A DNA stretch of 64,000 nt from Eleginops maclovinus (taxonomy: Eukaryota > Chordata > Actinopteri > Perciformes > Eleginopidae), in the NCBI RefSeq assembly GCF_036324505.1, contig NC_086368.1:26611878-26675877 (forward strand), given 5' to 3'. The position numbers were made by a program, and so were the translations under genes. Positions 32,701 through 48,749 of the stretch are shown here, piece by piece (position 1 is the stretch's first letter; every line of letters starts with the position of its first letter). The notes under the pieces were generated by a model. It saw only the letters and a program-made list of their open reading frames with translations. It ran no database searches and was not told the origin of the DNA.

Positions 32701-35700
32701 TTTGAAGAATGATGTAAGGCTTCATGATGCGGTTTGACCATAAATCCGTTGTGGTGGCACAATTTTCTGCTTCAGATGCATCATTTGCAACTTTAACTGG
32801 GCATTTCTTATACAGGGAAGGCAGTGTAACTCAGGGGAAATGGTGGCACAATGTTTACCAGGTATTTGAATTCCTGTATGCTCACAGTGCTAACTGGTTA
32901 CATGTCTTTGCCAAGAAGCAAAGAGTGTTTTTTGCTTCTTATTGTTTGTTATAGGCCACTTAAGGATTGAATATCAGTTGACTTAACAAACTGGTTACTT
33001 TGTTGTGCAAACAGTTCCGTGTAACAAATCCTGCAAAGTACTTTCTGTTGTTTCTCGTCAGACTTGTTGAAACCAAAGTGTTTCCAAACAGCCAAACTGC
33101 TTATACATTTTTTGTTTATGTAAGGTTCTTTTCCCGTCATCTTGGCACCAGCTAAACTAAACATGTCATAGCCTGGCTGCGTTTGGGCTTTAAGTGAGGG
33201 GTGGGAGCCCACCATTGTAAAGGAAAGGGTGCACTTGATTTATAATACAAGACAACACAAGAGCATTGCTGAGACAACAATCGGTAACTTGATCATCTTA
33301 TTGCATATTTGTTGGAAGCCAAAATTCAAACAGTTAATTTATCGCCCTTCTACAACCAACCCTTTCCATTTGCTGTAAGTGGTTTTGTCTGTACCCTGAA
33401 CCTCTTTCTCCATGTGTTTCATACACCCAATGGTATGTTAAGTACAATCTTTGACAGCATGCTAAACCTAGAAGTAACACAAAATGTAATCTGTCCAACT
33501 TGTAAGGGACTTTAGAAATAGTTTAAACTGTTAGGTTTTTCAGCTCTGAAGTCTGGCTGCTTTTTTGAGTTAAACTGGCCTACACTGTAATTTGTCAGCC
33601 ATGCATTGACAGCACAATTTATCACTGGATACAGGAAGTTATTCGCTGATTTATTGTTTGTAGCAGACCGTGAAAACTCAGGATTTTTTCAGGACATTTC
33701 AAAATGCTCTTTCACAGATCCCCTCTGCAGAAATGTTTCAATGTTGAACAACATTTAGTTTCCCTTTAGTCACAGATTTGAGATATGCAACTTTAGTTGA
33801 AAGATTGTACGCTTAAATATTCTAATGATGGGTGTTATCATCTCCCGACAGGTCATCTTGAAAGACGTTGAGTCGTTACTCTATGTAGACACAGATGTGC
33901 TGTTCCTGCGGCCAATGGACGACATCTGGAGTTTTCTGAAGTCCTTCAACAGCACTCAGCTGGCAGCGATGGCCCCGGAGCATGAGGTCCCAAAGATTGG
34001 ATGGTACAGCCGCTTTGCACGGCACCCTTTCTACGGAGTCACCGGGGTCAACTCTGGTGTCATGCTGATGAACCTCACACGGATCCGCAGCACTTTGTTC
34101 AAAGTAGGGACAAAACATATTCTTATTTCCCAGACTCTTTGATCAGTGAAAGGCTAAAGCGAGCTTCCCTTTTACATACTGAAGGTTATTTTCTTTGAGC
34201 TTAAGTTGCAGTGCTTTGAGTGGGCTGAAGCTTTCTGATTACCATGCGAGGTGCACAGACTTCAGCCCTCAGAACTCAATTTAGCAGCTCTTAACACTGC
34301 CAGCATATTGCAAATGGAACTAGGAATGTAAATGTGCTCCTCCTTTTGATGATTTGTTCGAGAAAAAAATGAGAGGAATTGCTCTGGAGCTGTTTTGAGA
34401 GTGAATGTTGTTGTCTGTTTTTCAGAACAGTATGATCCCAAGTGGCCTATCATGGGAGAATATTCTACACCCACTCTATCAGAAGTACAAGAACCACATC
34501 ACCTGGGGAGACCAGGACCTGCTCAACATTATCTTCCATTACAACCCAGGTACGGTGCTTTTTATTGTCATGTATTTATGTTATCTTCAATGATCATAAA
34601 ATGTATTTTTATCAATCCAAATACACAATAGGCCCAATAAAAGGAATTACTACCATATCAAACGGGGTATCTGATTTCATTTTAAATTCCTAGTCTGCAC
34701 ACAATCACGTTTTAAACATACATTTTGTATTATCTCATTGTTGGTAACCAGTGATAGAGTGGTGCAGAAATGAGTCATATACCAGGGGAAATTAGTTAGT
34801 ATTTTACCACATCAGTTTTTCTTGTATTTTTTTTATTGGATGCCTGAAACAAGATCTGTGATTAACCCAAGCTTAGAAGATGTTCATGTTTTATTCTACA
34901 ACATAAAATACCACAGTAAATACCCCACTCGTGAATGTCCGAAGCTTCGATGTGTCATAAAAACAGCAGTTGCTAACCTGTGACTTAACTACAAACATTA
35001 GCTTAGCGTTAGTGATATGCAGCCATGTGACCGTGATGTACTTGGTTTATAGCCTAATGCTTCAAACATCATACAATTGGTGGTAATATGTGGGGAATGA
35101 CCTGCCTACAAACATTAAAAGAGTCACCTGTCCACAAATTTCTGCAATATTTTCCGAAATCCAATGGAAAAATCCCATTGCATTTTGTTAAAGAACCCCT
35201 TGTGATGCTCACTTCCATGTCAGCCTAAAAAAACATGTCATCACTGCACCACACTATAATAAATCTGCATTGGTAAACACAGGATGCTGTGACTGCAGGC
35301 TACAGCACACTGAGTTCCAGCTGCAGCGGCCAGATGTAGGCATTAAGCGCTCAGAGGCACGGAGGAGCTGGCATGGCTAGTGTTTGCTTTAAACCACAGC
35401 CAAAGTGACTGTTTGACATGGTGCAGCTTGGAGTGCTCTGCAATCTCCAGAGGGATATTTAAGTTAGTCCAAAAGCATTGACTTCTTTGTGCTTGTTCTT
35501 CATCAGGAAAAAAATGTGATCTCTCTTCAGATTAGGGCTGAATCAAATGGCTTCATGCAGATTGTAAGGAGGACTTTCAAAATACACATTGAGGTGTCTA
35601 TTTTCCCCTTTAGATTATGCACCTTTTGTTAGCTTTAGATAATGCATTATTTGCTGTGTAGTGTCTTTCTAAATGTTTGGCTTTCAGATTAGTTATTTTA

Positions 35701-38042
35701 TTCATGTTTGAAGTCTCAAAATTACTTTTGCCAGCCATACAAGAGTAGAGAATCTTATTTTAAAGGTGTTTGCAGAGGTGTCTGTTCATATATAATCCAT
35801 AGTCTGATTCAAGTACAACATTTTATTCCTAAAACATGGCAAACATTGATTACATAGATACACTTGTATTTATTTGCATTGCATTTGAATTCCCAACCTA
35901 GGTCTAATATATAATGATTATAAAGCATTGTTTTGTGTGTTTCTGTTCTTGCAGAGTGTCTCTTCATCTTCCCCTGCCAGTGGAACTACAGGCCAGATCA
36001 CTGTATGTACGGCAGTAATTGCAAAGGGGCCGAAGAGGAGGGTGTGTCTATTCTCCATGGTAACCGTGGAGTGTATCACGACGACAAGCAGCCGGCGTTC
36101 AGAGTAGTCTATGACGCAATACGGGATGTAAGTGTGCCTGGAGGATCATCAAGGTTTATTGAAACAATATGAGTGTCAAAGCACAACACACTATGTTAAA
36201 TCTGCACATAGTTATAGACCAAGAATAAAAACAAGGGCTATGATAATAAATGTTAGAAATGCTTTCAGATCTAATTTTCATAGTGCTGTACTCTCCCGCA
36301 AGAGAGGCTGTTCAACATCAACAGATCTGGTGTGATAACAGGGAATCTGACACCTAGTTCCAAAGACACTGTGAAAGCAGTATGTAGGGAATGAATAAGA
36401 CATTCCAATACAGAAGTACCTATCTAATATATTTAATAGCTCCAGGGGTTTGAAATAATGGGGCTGTATGAAAAGATGCAATAGAGACTGATTTCATATG
36501 TGCCCTAAGATATGAAAGGGTACATCATAGAGTCATTTAGATCCAAAACCTTTTTCCATTCCAAGATATGGCTTACTCTCCTTAAAATACCAATATTTTC
36601 TTTGCAACTTAACATAAAGGATGTCTTATACCAGAGGAAATTTACATTTTTTACAGCAGAAGTGGCATAGATGCAAGTGGCATAGCAGATTAAAAAAAGG
36701 TACATAAAGTAAGTACACATCCATGGCTATGTGGAACGAATCTGCTCAAATCATCAGTGTTTTAATCAGGATTTAAAATCCATTTTGTCCAAGTGTCTAT
36801 ATTTACTGCACAAGATCTCAAAACAGTGCCTTTAACAGTTCCCAGTTAGGCCAATCAACAAAGATTATACCTAAGATCTTATCAAGAGAATCATTTTAAT
36901 TACTTGTCATTTTTAGGGTTTGAATTTGCTGTTTGAAGATCATTTAAGCACTTAATAATGTATTGCATTTTAACCAGATCCATCCTATCTGGAACACACT
37001 TGATACAAGTTTCCACCAATGCTCATCTTTATAACACAGATATTGATATAAAATGTGGATATAGAGTCCAAGGTGGTTGGTTATTCAATACTGTAATTTT
37101 AATGGCTAGTGTCTGTGAAACTTCTCACAGCAGACATGTTAGAGCAGATACAAACGGGTGTAAGTTGCTGCATTAACGATGGCTGGTTTAAGCGCGTGGG
37201 TCAGTTCCAGGGTCCTGGTGTTATCCATATAAATGCAATTAGTTACACCTGCGATCCTCCTGCACATAAAAAGATCCGCTGTAAGGAGGATACTGATGCT
37301 GTGCATTGGAAAAGTATTGTGAACTTAGTAAATAATTGGTTTTGATTCATTAGAGGTTTACAGTACATTTCATGCAGCAGACCCTTTTATCCAGAGCTAC
37401 TCACAATAGGTGCTGTAAAACAATGAAGATACAAACCGCTATTTCAAGAATCCTGTATGTACATAATCTTTCAGTGCTTCTGCATTGGCTTGGAATAAGG
37501 CAAACATAGCGACTTCAGGATACAAACAAAGAAAAGTAGTCCTCTGAAAAAAGAGCATATTTAGTGTTTCCTCTGTGATACAAATTCTCCCTTGCTTGCC
37601 TAAAACAATCTGGGTCAGTTTTAAAATTTAAATTTTGTTTTCTCCTGCAGTAGAGTCAGCTCCCCTCTGCACCGCTGAGATAAGCCTCTTAAAGATGAGC
37701 TCAGTCATAATTTATGATTAATGCAAACCGCCAGCACACCCCACCCGAACCCTGCTGACGGGATGCGTAAATACCGTTTAGTCTGTGATACGTTCCATTA
37801 GAAAACGATCAAACTGAAATAGCTCAGGGATGAGAGCTGACACAGGACCATGTTCTCTGTTCCCTCAGTTTCCCTTCGAGGACAACATGTTCCAGTCGCT
37901 GTTCTACCCCATCCAGACCAAGTTCCTGGACACGGTCAACACGCTGTGTGGTCGCATTCCTCAGGTCTTCCTCAAGCAGATAGAGAAGACCATGAGGAAG
38001 GCGTTTGACGATAAAGTGGTCCGACATGTCAAACACAACTGA
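14467..38042 (+). CDS. gxylt2: gxylt2, glucoside xylosyltransferase 2 (complete)
   Basis: A type II membrane enzyme of glycosyltransferase family 8. It adds the first xylose, alpha-1,3 linked, to O-glucose on EGF repeats of Notch and related proteins in the secretory pathway. Seven exons: 14467-14744, 22457-22655, 29957-30088, 33852-34103, 34426-34549, 35955-36127 and 37869-38042. They sum to 1332 nt, or 443 residues plus stop, the length I know for human GXYLT2. Residues 5-25 ([20 protein letters not shown]) are the signal anchor. A charged stem follows (poly-Glu/Lys), then the catalytic part: [11 protein letters not shown], the DXD metal/UDP site in [25 protein letters not shown], and [16 protein letters not shown]2 rather than GXYLT1 is chosen from the shq1/ppp4r2 neighbours. 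All splice phases agree; nothing is broken. Confidence 0.95.
15238..15450 (+). repeat. diverged dispersed teleost repeat
   Basis: It begins GGGCTTGGCAATGTATCCAT and continues with ATTGATATTGTGAAATAAGA, a phrase I recognise from a common fish repeat (consensus close to GGGCTTGGCAATATATCGAT). Confidence 0.45.
16655..16790 (+). repeat. diverged dispersed teleost repeat
   Basis: ATATCTTTGGGTTTTGGACT, then GGTCAAACCAAACAATGAAT and TCTGGGAAATTCTGATGGGT belong to a high-copy fish repeat that usually lies next to AATCGATTAATCGA-type ends. The class is uncertain. Confidence 0.5.
18217..18479 (+). repeat. tRNA-derived SINE, second subfamily, with (CTT)n tail
   Basis: The head has CATAGGGGCTTGGCCTGGGA and a B-box-like AGTTCAACTCC. 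The body has CCTGAGCAAGACACTGG and ACTAGGATGGGTCAAATGCA. Its 3' end differs from the other copies: GTGCAATGACAATAAAGTTG, an L2-like tail, then (CTT)n at 18459-18479. Confidence 0.8.
22457..22655 (+). CDS. gxylt2: gxylt2 exon 2
   Basis: It encodes [20 protein letters not shown], then [20 protein letters not shown], and ends APQFEKR. This is the start of the GT8 fold. Acceptor TTTCAG, donor GTAAGT, phase 0 out. Confidence 0.95.
23804..23819 (+). repeat. target-site duplication of LINE, left copy
   Basis: CCCAAAACAGATCTTT, identical to 29428-29443. It passes into the T run that is the element's poly-A tail on the other strand. Confidence 0.93.
24105..24812 (-). pseudogene. LINE ORF2 C-terminal part (zinc-knuckle region)
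   Basis: A 235-residue open frame that belongs to the end of ORF2. It contains [20 protein letters not shown] and the CCHC-like cluster CDRC...H...C in [20 protein letters not shown], as in other L1-type ORF2 C-termini. It is cut off from the main ORF2 frame by the disturbed segment at 24950-25430. The real polyprotein ended at the stop near 24105. Confidence 0.88.
24950..25430. other. abnormal homopolymer-rich segment inside LINE ORF2
   Basis: The plus strand is almost free of C and packed with runs of G, A and T (for example 25025-25045 and 25120-25135). Flanking LINE sequence is normal. Readable scraps of ORF2 ([20 protein letters not shown], near 25380) show that it overlies ordinary LINE sequence. 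This looks like low-quality base calls rather than biology. Confidence 0.7.
25654..27843 (-). CDS. LINE ORF2, endonuclease and reverse transcriptase part
   Basis: 729 residues are open. The N-terminal part is an apurinic-type endonuclease: SWNVRGLGG (Asn), FLQETHL (Glu), RIDYFFVD, and the SDH catalytic pair in [11 protein letters not shown]. The reverse transcriptase follows: [38 protein letters not shown], the first catalytic Asp in [36 protein letters not shown], and YADD at about residues 708-711. The frame is lost about 17 residues after YADD, near 25680. The correct continuation is readable in another frame ([20 protein letters not shown]), so a single-base change broke it. It acts in target-primed reverse transcription at nuclear DNA. 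Confidence 0.95.
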   Translation of the reverse strand: MTNQNTGQRGSVGSVRFISWNVRGLGGPIKRSRVFSHLKSLNTDIAFLQETHLCVNDHARLRKPWVGQVFHSNFNSKARGTAIIIHKRVQFSAEQTTSDPGGRYIIVKGVLYQTPVILVNVYAPNFDNPNFMTSIFSSLPNMDTHRLIFGGDLNLVVDPQLDRSCPKRFTPSCMARALSTFMNQVGCIDPWRFLHPTKRDFSYFSLVHRVYSRIDYFFVDKALLSSVGLTEYSAIVISDHAPLVLELSLSPSPRCGPWRFNTGLLATKTFCEHISKQIDFFIDNNKSESTSPSLLWETFKAVMRGEIISYNAHSRKQKTKEQQDLVDAISKLDRQYSSSPTPELYAERRKLQSKFDLLSTGRAEYLLRRTRGTYYEYGDKASRLLASQLKHQSVSQFITQVYDSSHSLTTNPTEINDAFTTFYSKLYTSEPPIDNTNIEHFFDSLDISNIDTLTRDSLDDPLSLEEITGSLRKMQNNKAPGPDGFPVDFYKKFSAQLAPLLLDMFNDSLKNGTLPPTLRQASISLILKKGKKAEDCSSWRPISLLNADVKLLAKVLANRLDPCLPGIVSEDQTGFIRGRQLSSNIRRLLNIVLSPAVSPDAEMIVSLDAEKAFDRVEWDYLFFTLHKFGFGSRFVSWIRLLYTNPTASVKTNSQLSKFFPLTRGTRQGCPISPLLFALAIEPLAIALRSSPLFTGMRRAGLDHRVSLYADDLLLYISDQSTVLVTFCNS
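28507..29328 (-). CDS. LINE ORF1, RNA-binding coiled-coil protein (frameshifted)
   Basis: 273 residues are open. They include a Gln/Ser/Thr-rich head, a long heptad-like coiled coil (about residues 60-150, with repeated [24 protein letters not shown] spacing), an RRM-like part starting [15 protein letters not shown], and a C-terminal part with [20 protein letters not shown]. This order is that of L1-type ORF1 (transposase-22 family), which trimerises on LINE RNA. The open frame ends abruptly at YKKECDSA. The normal C-terminal sequence continues in another frame to a stop at 28403-28405, so about one base is missing near 28530. An inner Met ([13 protein letters not shown]) is a likely alternative start. 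Confidence 0.9.
   Translation of the reverse strand: MVQTTLIELNGTILHTVTMSKGGRIGKTQQRMTDSFPGLEDRQKMSSTGPTQLTAEMLVIELQKLSESLKEDFNAALSEAMAPILPTLESITNTVATHTATISQIESTLSSHSDDIVSLQQDVATLKNQLASVSDDNSALHATVEDLISRSKRQNLRVVGIPEDMEGANARQFMSQLFKEVAGDVLPDSGPELDRAHRSLRPRPSQGSRPIIVRFHRYVEKEQVLKWAKEHREMSYRGHRIKFYEDFSATIAKKRAAFNNVKSQLYKKECDSA
29428..29443 (+). repeat. target-site duplication of LINE, right copy
   Basis: CCCAAAACAGATCTTT, identical to 23804-23819. It marks the 5' end of the minus-strand LINE. Confidence 0.93.
29957..30088 (+). CDS. gxylt2: gxylt2 exon 3
   Basis: It encodes [20 protein letters not shown] to AAQRLFLP: 44 codons, phase 0 on both sides. Acceptor TTCCAG, donor GTAAGG. It lies 530 bases past the LINE insertion. 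Confidence 0.95.
30716..31016 (+). repeat. dispersed repeat, copy 2 of 2
   Basis: Related to 3765-4027. A run of 13 C precedes it. It keeps CAGACTGGGCTCTGGTTTCA and the AAAGAGCTTTCTGAACATTA block near the 3' end. It has an extra segment (about 30800-30870) absent from copy 1. Confidence 0.75.
31553..31612 (-). repeat. retroposon 3' tail (minus strand)
   Basis: TATACTTTATGAACCCCAAA followed by TTGGGAAATTGTTTTGTTAC is the reverse complement of the same kind of tail as at 13360. Confidence 0.6.
32975..33215 (-). mobile_element. hAT transposase fragment with BED zinc finger
   Basis: An open frame on the minus strand contains [20 protein letters not shown] followed by [10 protein letters not shown]. 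This is the first half of a BED finger (W..F then C..C) as in ZBED1-like hAT transposases. The two histidines of the second half are missing: after LFAQQSN the reading turns to unrelated sequence. It is a dead fragment in gxylt2 intron 3, not a host exon. Confidence 0.65.
33852..34103 (+). CDS. gxylt2: gxylt2 exon 4 (DXD exon)
   Basis: It carries the metal-binding DXD motif as DTD in [20 protein letters not shown], and [16 protein letters not shown]. 84 codons, phase 0 on both sides. Donor GTAGGG. Confidence 0.96.
34426..34549 (+). CDS. gxylt2: gxylt2 exon 5
   Basis: It encodes [20 protein letters not shown], then [19 protein letters not shown]. Acceptor TTTTCAG, donor GTACGG, phase 1 out. 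Confidence 0.95.
34550..35954 (+). other. gxylt2: gxylt2 intron 5
   Basis: 1.4 kb, AT-rich; I see no exon, RNA gene or clear repeat. Confidence 0.7.
35955..36127 (+). CDS. gxylt2: gxylt2 exon 6
   Basis: It encodes [20 protein letters not shown] and [20 protein letters not shown]. Its Cys residues and the HGNRGVYH block are typical of GXYLT proteins. Acceptor TTGCAG, donor GTAAGT, phase 0 out. Confidence 0.95.
36128..37868 (+). other. gxylt2: gxylt2 intron 6
   Basis: 1.7 kb, AT-rich; I see no exon, RNA gene or clear repeat. Short open frames show no family motif. Confidence 0.7.
37869..38042 (+). CDS. gxylt2: gxylt2 exon 7 (C-terminus)
   Basis: It encodes [20 protein letters not shown] and ends [12 protein letters not shown] (TGA 38040-38042). 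Acceptor CCCTCAG. Confidence 0.95.
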   Translation, partial: FPFEDNMFQSLFYPIQTKFLDTVNTLCGRIPQVFLKQIEKTMRKAFDDKVVRHVKHN

Positions 38043-39030
38043 TGGAGAAACTGTTTTTATTCCGACAACCCCGAGGACCACGTTGCCATGGATTATGTGT
38101 CATACCGGCATCTCTCAGCTCTTATGTGTTTCTGGAAAGTGAACATTTTGAAATCATGGTAATAATAAGCCTATGTATACAGAGAAGCATACAGTGCTGG
38201 TCAGTGGTGCCGTAGAATAGGTTTGCCTTATTGCCGTCTTAATACATCTCAGTTATGTACGATGAAATGTATGTTGAAAAGTGAACGAAAAAAGACTGCA
38301 CAAAACCTTCTTTTTTTTTAAATCAAGAATTATAAGCTCTTCATTTTGAGTGTAGGCTAAAAGCGAAATGTATGGCGTACTTGTTTATCTACCTTCTTTT
38401 TTATTTCCTCATGGACATACACTACACAGAGCTGACTTTGGACTTTGGAAAAAGCTTTACTACTTGAAGTAGTAGATTCATAAACCGCTCCTCTTAAATC
38501 ATGTGAATGTTTTACCAGCAAATAACTTGAATTGTGAGCATGTGTGAATGGAAAGAGTTCCTGGTCTGTTCTGCGGCTGCCAAATGCCACTGACAGTATT
38601 AAATACAGCACAAAAAGAGGAAAACACAGACTTTTATATAACAAACCGAATGTTAAAATGCACTTTCAGAATGATATTATAAGAACGGGATTGTTGTGTT
38701 AGGTCCACATTAGATGCTTCACTGTCCGGAGTCAATCAAAACCAAAAGTGCTAGCATTTAAAAATAGTGACAGCTGATTATGTGCCATATAAATATTCAT
38801 GTCTGCCATGTTTACTATTACAAGAAATGAGTGGGATAGGTGAGTGAGTGTTTGAGAGGGTGTCTTAGTTTGTAATATGATGTATGGTCTGTTGTGAACA
38901 CATGGGTCAAATGTTTTAGCAGCATTACTTTCAATGTGGTGTAAAGATTTAAATATATAATTTCAACTGGAAACTGAACAAGGCTGTACAGTCAACATGT
39001 GTTTCTAAATAAATCAATGCAATGTTCTGA
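38043..39030 (+). other. gxylt2: gxylt2 3'UTR (end inferred)
   Basis: The first credible polyadenylation signal downstream of the stop is AATAAA at about 39008, giving a 3'UTR of about 1 kb. Alternative sites cannot be excluded. Confidence 0.6.
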
Positions 39031-40009
39031 GTCTGATTTACATTTGTATGCCATTTATGGTGAGTGAAATATACCAAAGCAATGCATTCTTGTCACAATA
39101 CTTATAATGCAAAGAGGTATAAGTAAGGTCATTCTAGATTACAATACAGAACATTTGTCTCGAAATAAGTTACTTAATTGGTATTTTTTGGTTTGAAAAT
39201 TAACATTATGATGACTTCATAAAAAGTCACAATGACAAAAATGTATGCATGTATGTTTTTGATTAATACCGACATCTTTACTGAAACTAGGCTAAGAAAC
39301 TAAACTTACTGCTGTATTTGTTTCACCACTGGCTCTTAAAGATATGTATTTTTAATGTCTGAGGAAAATTATAGTCCCCAACATATACACCTTAGGGATT
39401 TTAAATAATTGTAGTCTTTGAGTTCCTGGATCCATGCCAAAAGCATTGTGGACAGCAAATGAGCAAAACCAACAGTCAGTGGTGTCATGTATTAAAGTGC
39501 ATTTGCTCAAGTACTGTAGTTAAGTAAGATTTTTGACTTTGAGTATTTCCATTTTATGCTACTCAATACTTCTACTCCACTTCCTTTTGGCAGCAAATAT
39601 TATAGTTTTTACTCAACTACGTTTATTAAACAGAATTAGTTATTTGTTACTTTACACATTCAGATTTAAAGGATAAGTCCAACATTTAAACTAAAATACA
39701 AACATACGATTTATTATAATCCAGTAAATCAATATAAGATTCTAAAATTGGACATTACTTTTGGTACATATGCACATTACATACATACTTAAATGAAATA
39801 TCTGAGTATTCTTCTAAACTTTAGACCGACCTCTTAGTAAAATAGTCAAATATATTGGTTGTAATATTTCAATCATGCTGTGTCTGTGTGTTTAATTCAT
39901 GTTATCATCAGGTAGGCAGATACTGGTAGTAACATTTACTGTGGTATTTTTAAATTACATCTATTAAATTGTTCAAGATAGATACTTTCTCCATGAGGCT
40001 CTGCTGCTC
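39031..40009 (+). other. gxylt2-ppp4r2 intergenic spacer
   Basis: About 1 kb between tail-to-head genes, AT-rich, with one dispersed repeat (39490-39680). No other feature. Confidence 0.6.
39490..39680 (-). repeat. dispersed repeat (AAGTACTTGAGTA type), minus copy
   Basis: Reverse complement phrases such as AGTGGAGTAGAAGTATTGAG and ACTCAAAGTCAAAAATCTTA belong to a very common teleost repeat. A plus-strand relative lies at 41134-41560 in ppp4r2 intron 2. Confidence 0.6.
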
Positions 40010-40165
40010 TTCCCAGCACAGTTGCTCGCCTGTTGCTGAACAGGCAGTGACCTCACGGCGCCATATTAAAATGCTCCCTCCTCTTTGCCTGTGAGATCGT
40101 AGCTTAGCAGCAGCAGCTAGCCGCCAGTCTGCTTTTTACATCCACTGACAGAGGGCAACGGCGTG
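40010..40165 (+). promoter_or_regulatory. ppp4r2: ppp4r2 promoter / 5'UTR
   Basis: A GC-richer stretch before the ATG with CTCCCTCCTC and GGCGCC, no TATA box. The start codon context GGCGTGATGG is moderate. The transcription start is not placed. Confidence 0.4.
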
Positions 40166-46368
<6,203 letters not shown>

Positions 46369-47555
46369 ACTGAACCCCCCTCCCCAAATCCCCCTGCTCC
46401 CTGCAGCCATGTGTGACCATAAACCAGCTTGTCCTTGAATCCAGCTTGACTGTCACTGGGAACGAGGATAACTGCAACTCGTACAGACAAAACGCCTCGC
46501 CCCGCTTTTCTTTTTGGACACTCCTCCAAAAAAATACCCGGCATTGATGTGGGCATACACATACATTATTTTTTTTCATTTGAAGTTTTATTTCTTAACT
46601 GGAATATTTTATTGATCTGCTTTTAAGTTGTCCTTAAAAAGAGGTTTGTTTTCTGCAGCCTTCAGATTCTTGGCTGGATTCTTCCTCCTTTTTTTTTGTG
46701 TTCAGAAGTGGTCTGATTCTTTTCTAATAATGCCACTGGACATTGACAGGATTTGTAGTCTACGTTTTGTACCCTTTAAGCCCGGTCTACCACTACCAGG
46801 GTCAGAACAGCCATACCAGCCCCTGGTTATTTATAAAAACGAGCTACCGCCACCATTTCTTTTCCTGACTGAAGCTCATGTAAAAATTTTATTTGAAGGT
46901 AAACCACCCCCCCCCCCCCCACCCCACCCCCACCCCAGCATCACTCATTACTCCACCAATTTCCACCAAGGATGTTGACAACATGCATTGTTTTAAAAAT
47001 GATTTCTACATCCTTATAAAGATGTTTTTTTTTCCATTGTGTCCTATTATTTTTACCTTTCTCCTGTTTTGTTATTTGCAATGATACACTACCAGTCCAA
47101 CTCACAATACAACGACCATGCTACAAGGCATCTCCTGTAAAAGTATATATTTTGGATGCATAAAAACCCACCATAATTTATAAAAAGCATAATTTCAGTT
47201 AATTTTCAGAGTACGTTTTTGTTTGGTCTGCCGGTTGTAGTTTACAAAAACCAGCTGTAAGTACAAAGAGGACTTCCGCTTCCTTTGTATCGTGATGTCA
47301 CCATGTTGTTTCACCGACCGATATCCAGAGCAGTTTCTGGTTCCAGTTCTACACCTGTTTTCTGCAGCTGTACTTTTTGATATTTAGAATTTTAAATTTC
47401 TGTAAAGTAGATTTTTGTAGATTGTAATACGGTATGTGTTCACTGCCTTTGTGAAACCATATATAATTGTAAAATTTCTGTGTATACTCTGAATGCTTTT
47501 GCTTTCAGGGCAGTATTCAGAAGAGAGCAATAAATGTTAACATTTTTATGCGTGG
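46369..47555 (+). other. ppp4r2: ppp4r2 3'UTR
   Basis: Ends soon after AATAAA at 47529-47534, which is followed by a T-rich then GT-rich stretch (GTGGTGGTCT) as expected of a cleavage site. It includes a C-rich element at 46906-46937. Confidence 0.75.
46906..46937 (+). repeat. C-rich tract in ppp4r2 3'UTR
   Basis: A run of 15 C followed by ACCCC repeats. Such tracts can bind poly(C)-binding proteins, but that role is inferred. Confidence 0.8.
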
Positions 47556-48730
47556 TGGTCTCGCTTACTTTCACACACACGGCATCTTATTTGTTCTGTT
47601 TCAATGTGTGCATTAGCAGGAAATACTGCTTCTATACTGCTATTTTGAAAATGAACCTTATGTTGCGTCCCAATTCCATTTTGCGTACTCATTAACAGTG
47701 TTGGCAAATCTTTACTACTTTGTGTTTTTCAGTAAACATAGTAACATCTGTATTTGCTTTGTCCATTGCAGTAATGAGCAATGGTCCATAATCATCTGGT
47801 AGTGTCTTTGGAAGTATGCATCTAGTTTTTGAAGTATATTCTGTCTAAATTGACTTCCTCCAGTACATCACAGTAGAAAAGCACAGGTGTAAATAATACA
47901 TAATTATATAAGTCCCCTTAAGCTAAAACATTAAACCCTCTATCTTAAAAACGACAAAGAAGCTGAAGGCTCGACGTGCTTTATAGCAATGAAAACCTCA
48001 CATCAATGAACAATTCTCTTAGCAGATTATGTAAATGTAAATAATTTTGTTATTTACTCATTTGTCCTTTGACAGTATGTCTCCTGGTTTCCCAGAAATG
48101 AAAAAGTACTTCTACACCAGCTGTATTTACCACGTTATTGAACTTTTTGGGAAATTAAGGTAATATTTCCAAATAGTACAACGGTGTACCTGCTGAAGTG
48201 AAGTTCACAGAGGGGTTAGTTCATCCTAAAGACTGAGATATGACTTTACTCTATAACTAAATATCAGAAAAGCCCATATATATATACTTCTATACACTCA
48301 TATAATCGCACAGGGCTGCTGTTCCCTCACAGGAAGTGACTACCGCTACCGGTTAACTAGCTAGCTAGCAACATTAGCATTAATTGTGGCAAATCATTGT
48401 ACTGTTCACTTCGCTTCTTTGAAACAGTAGTATAGTGGTACGTTTATTTAATAGTGAAACAAACAACACACGTATGTACTTATTTCCATGGTGCAAAGAT
48501 GGGGAACATTGAGTGTGAGAAGTTTCCAGCGCTCCACACTCAACTTTTGGTACTCTGTAAGTACAGAAGTTCATACATCGAGACACAGCAATAGTTTCCC
48601 AGCATTAAAACGACACTATAAGCTAGTGTGTTATGTATTACGGAGTTGAGGCGCTTCAAACATGCGACTGTCCTTGGTAAGTACAATCCAAGTGCATTAT
48701 GGTCTCTGATGAGCTGTCTTAAGTATCTGG
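47556..48730. other. DNA downstream of ppp4r2
   Basis: AT-rich, no gene. A single GCACAGGTGT motif occurs at 47881-47890, ahead of the paired copies at 48812-49482. Confidence 0.6.
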
Positions 48731-48749
48731 GAAGCAGAGAAGATGTTCC

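Larger units (their letters stand above)
30089..33851 (+). other. gxylt2: gxylt2 intron 3
   Basis: A 3.8-kb intron with a poly-C run (30704-30716), the second copy of a dispersed repeat (30716-31016), a retroposon tail (31553-31612) and a BED-finger transposon fragment (32975-33215). The rest is AT-rich with no exon. Confidence 0.75.
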
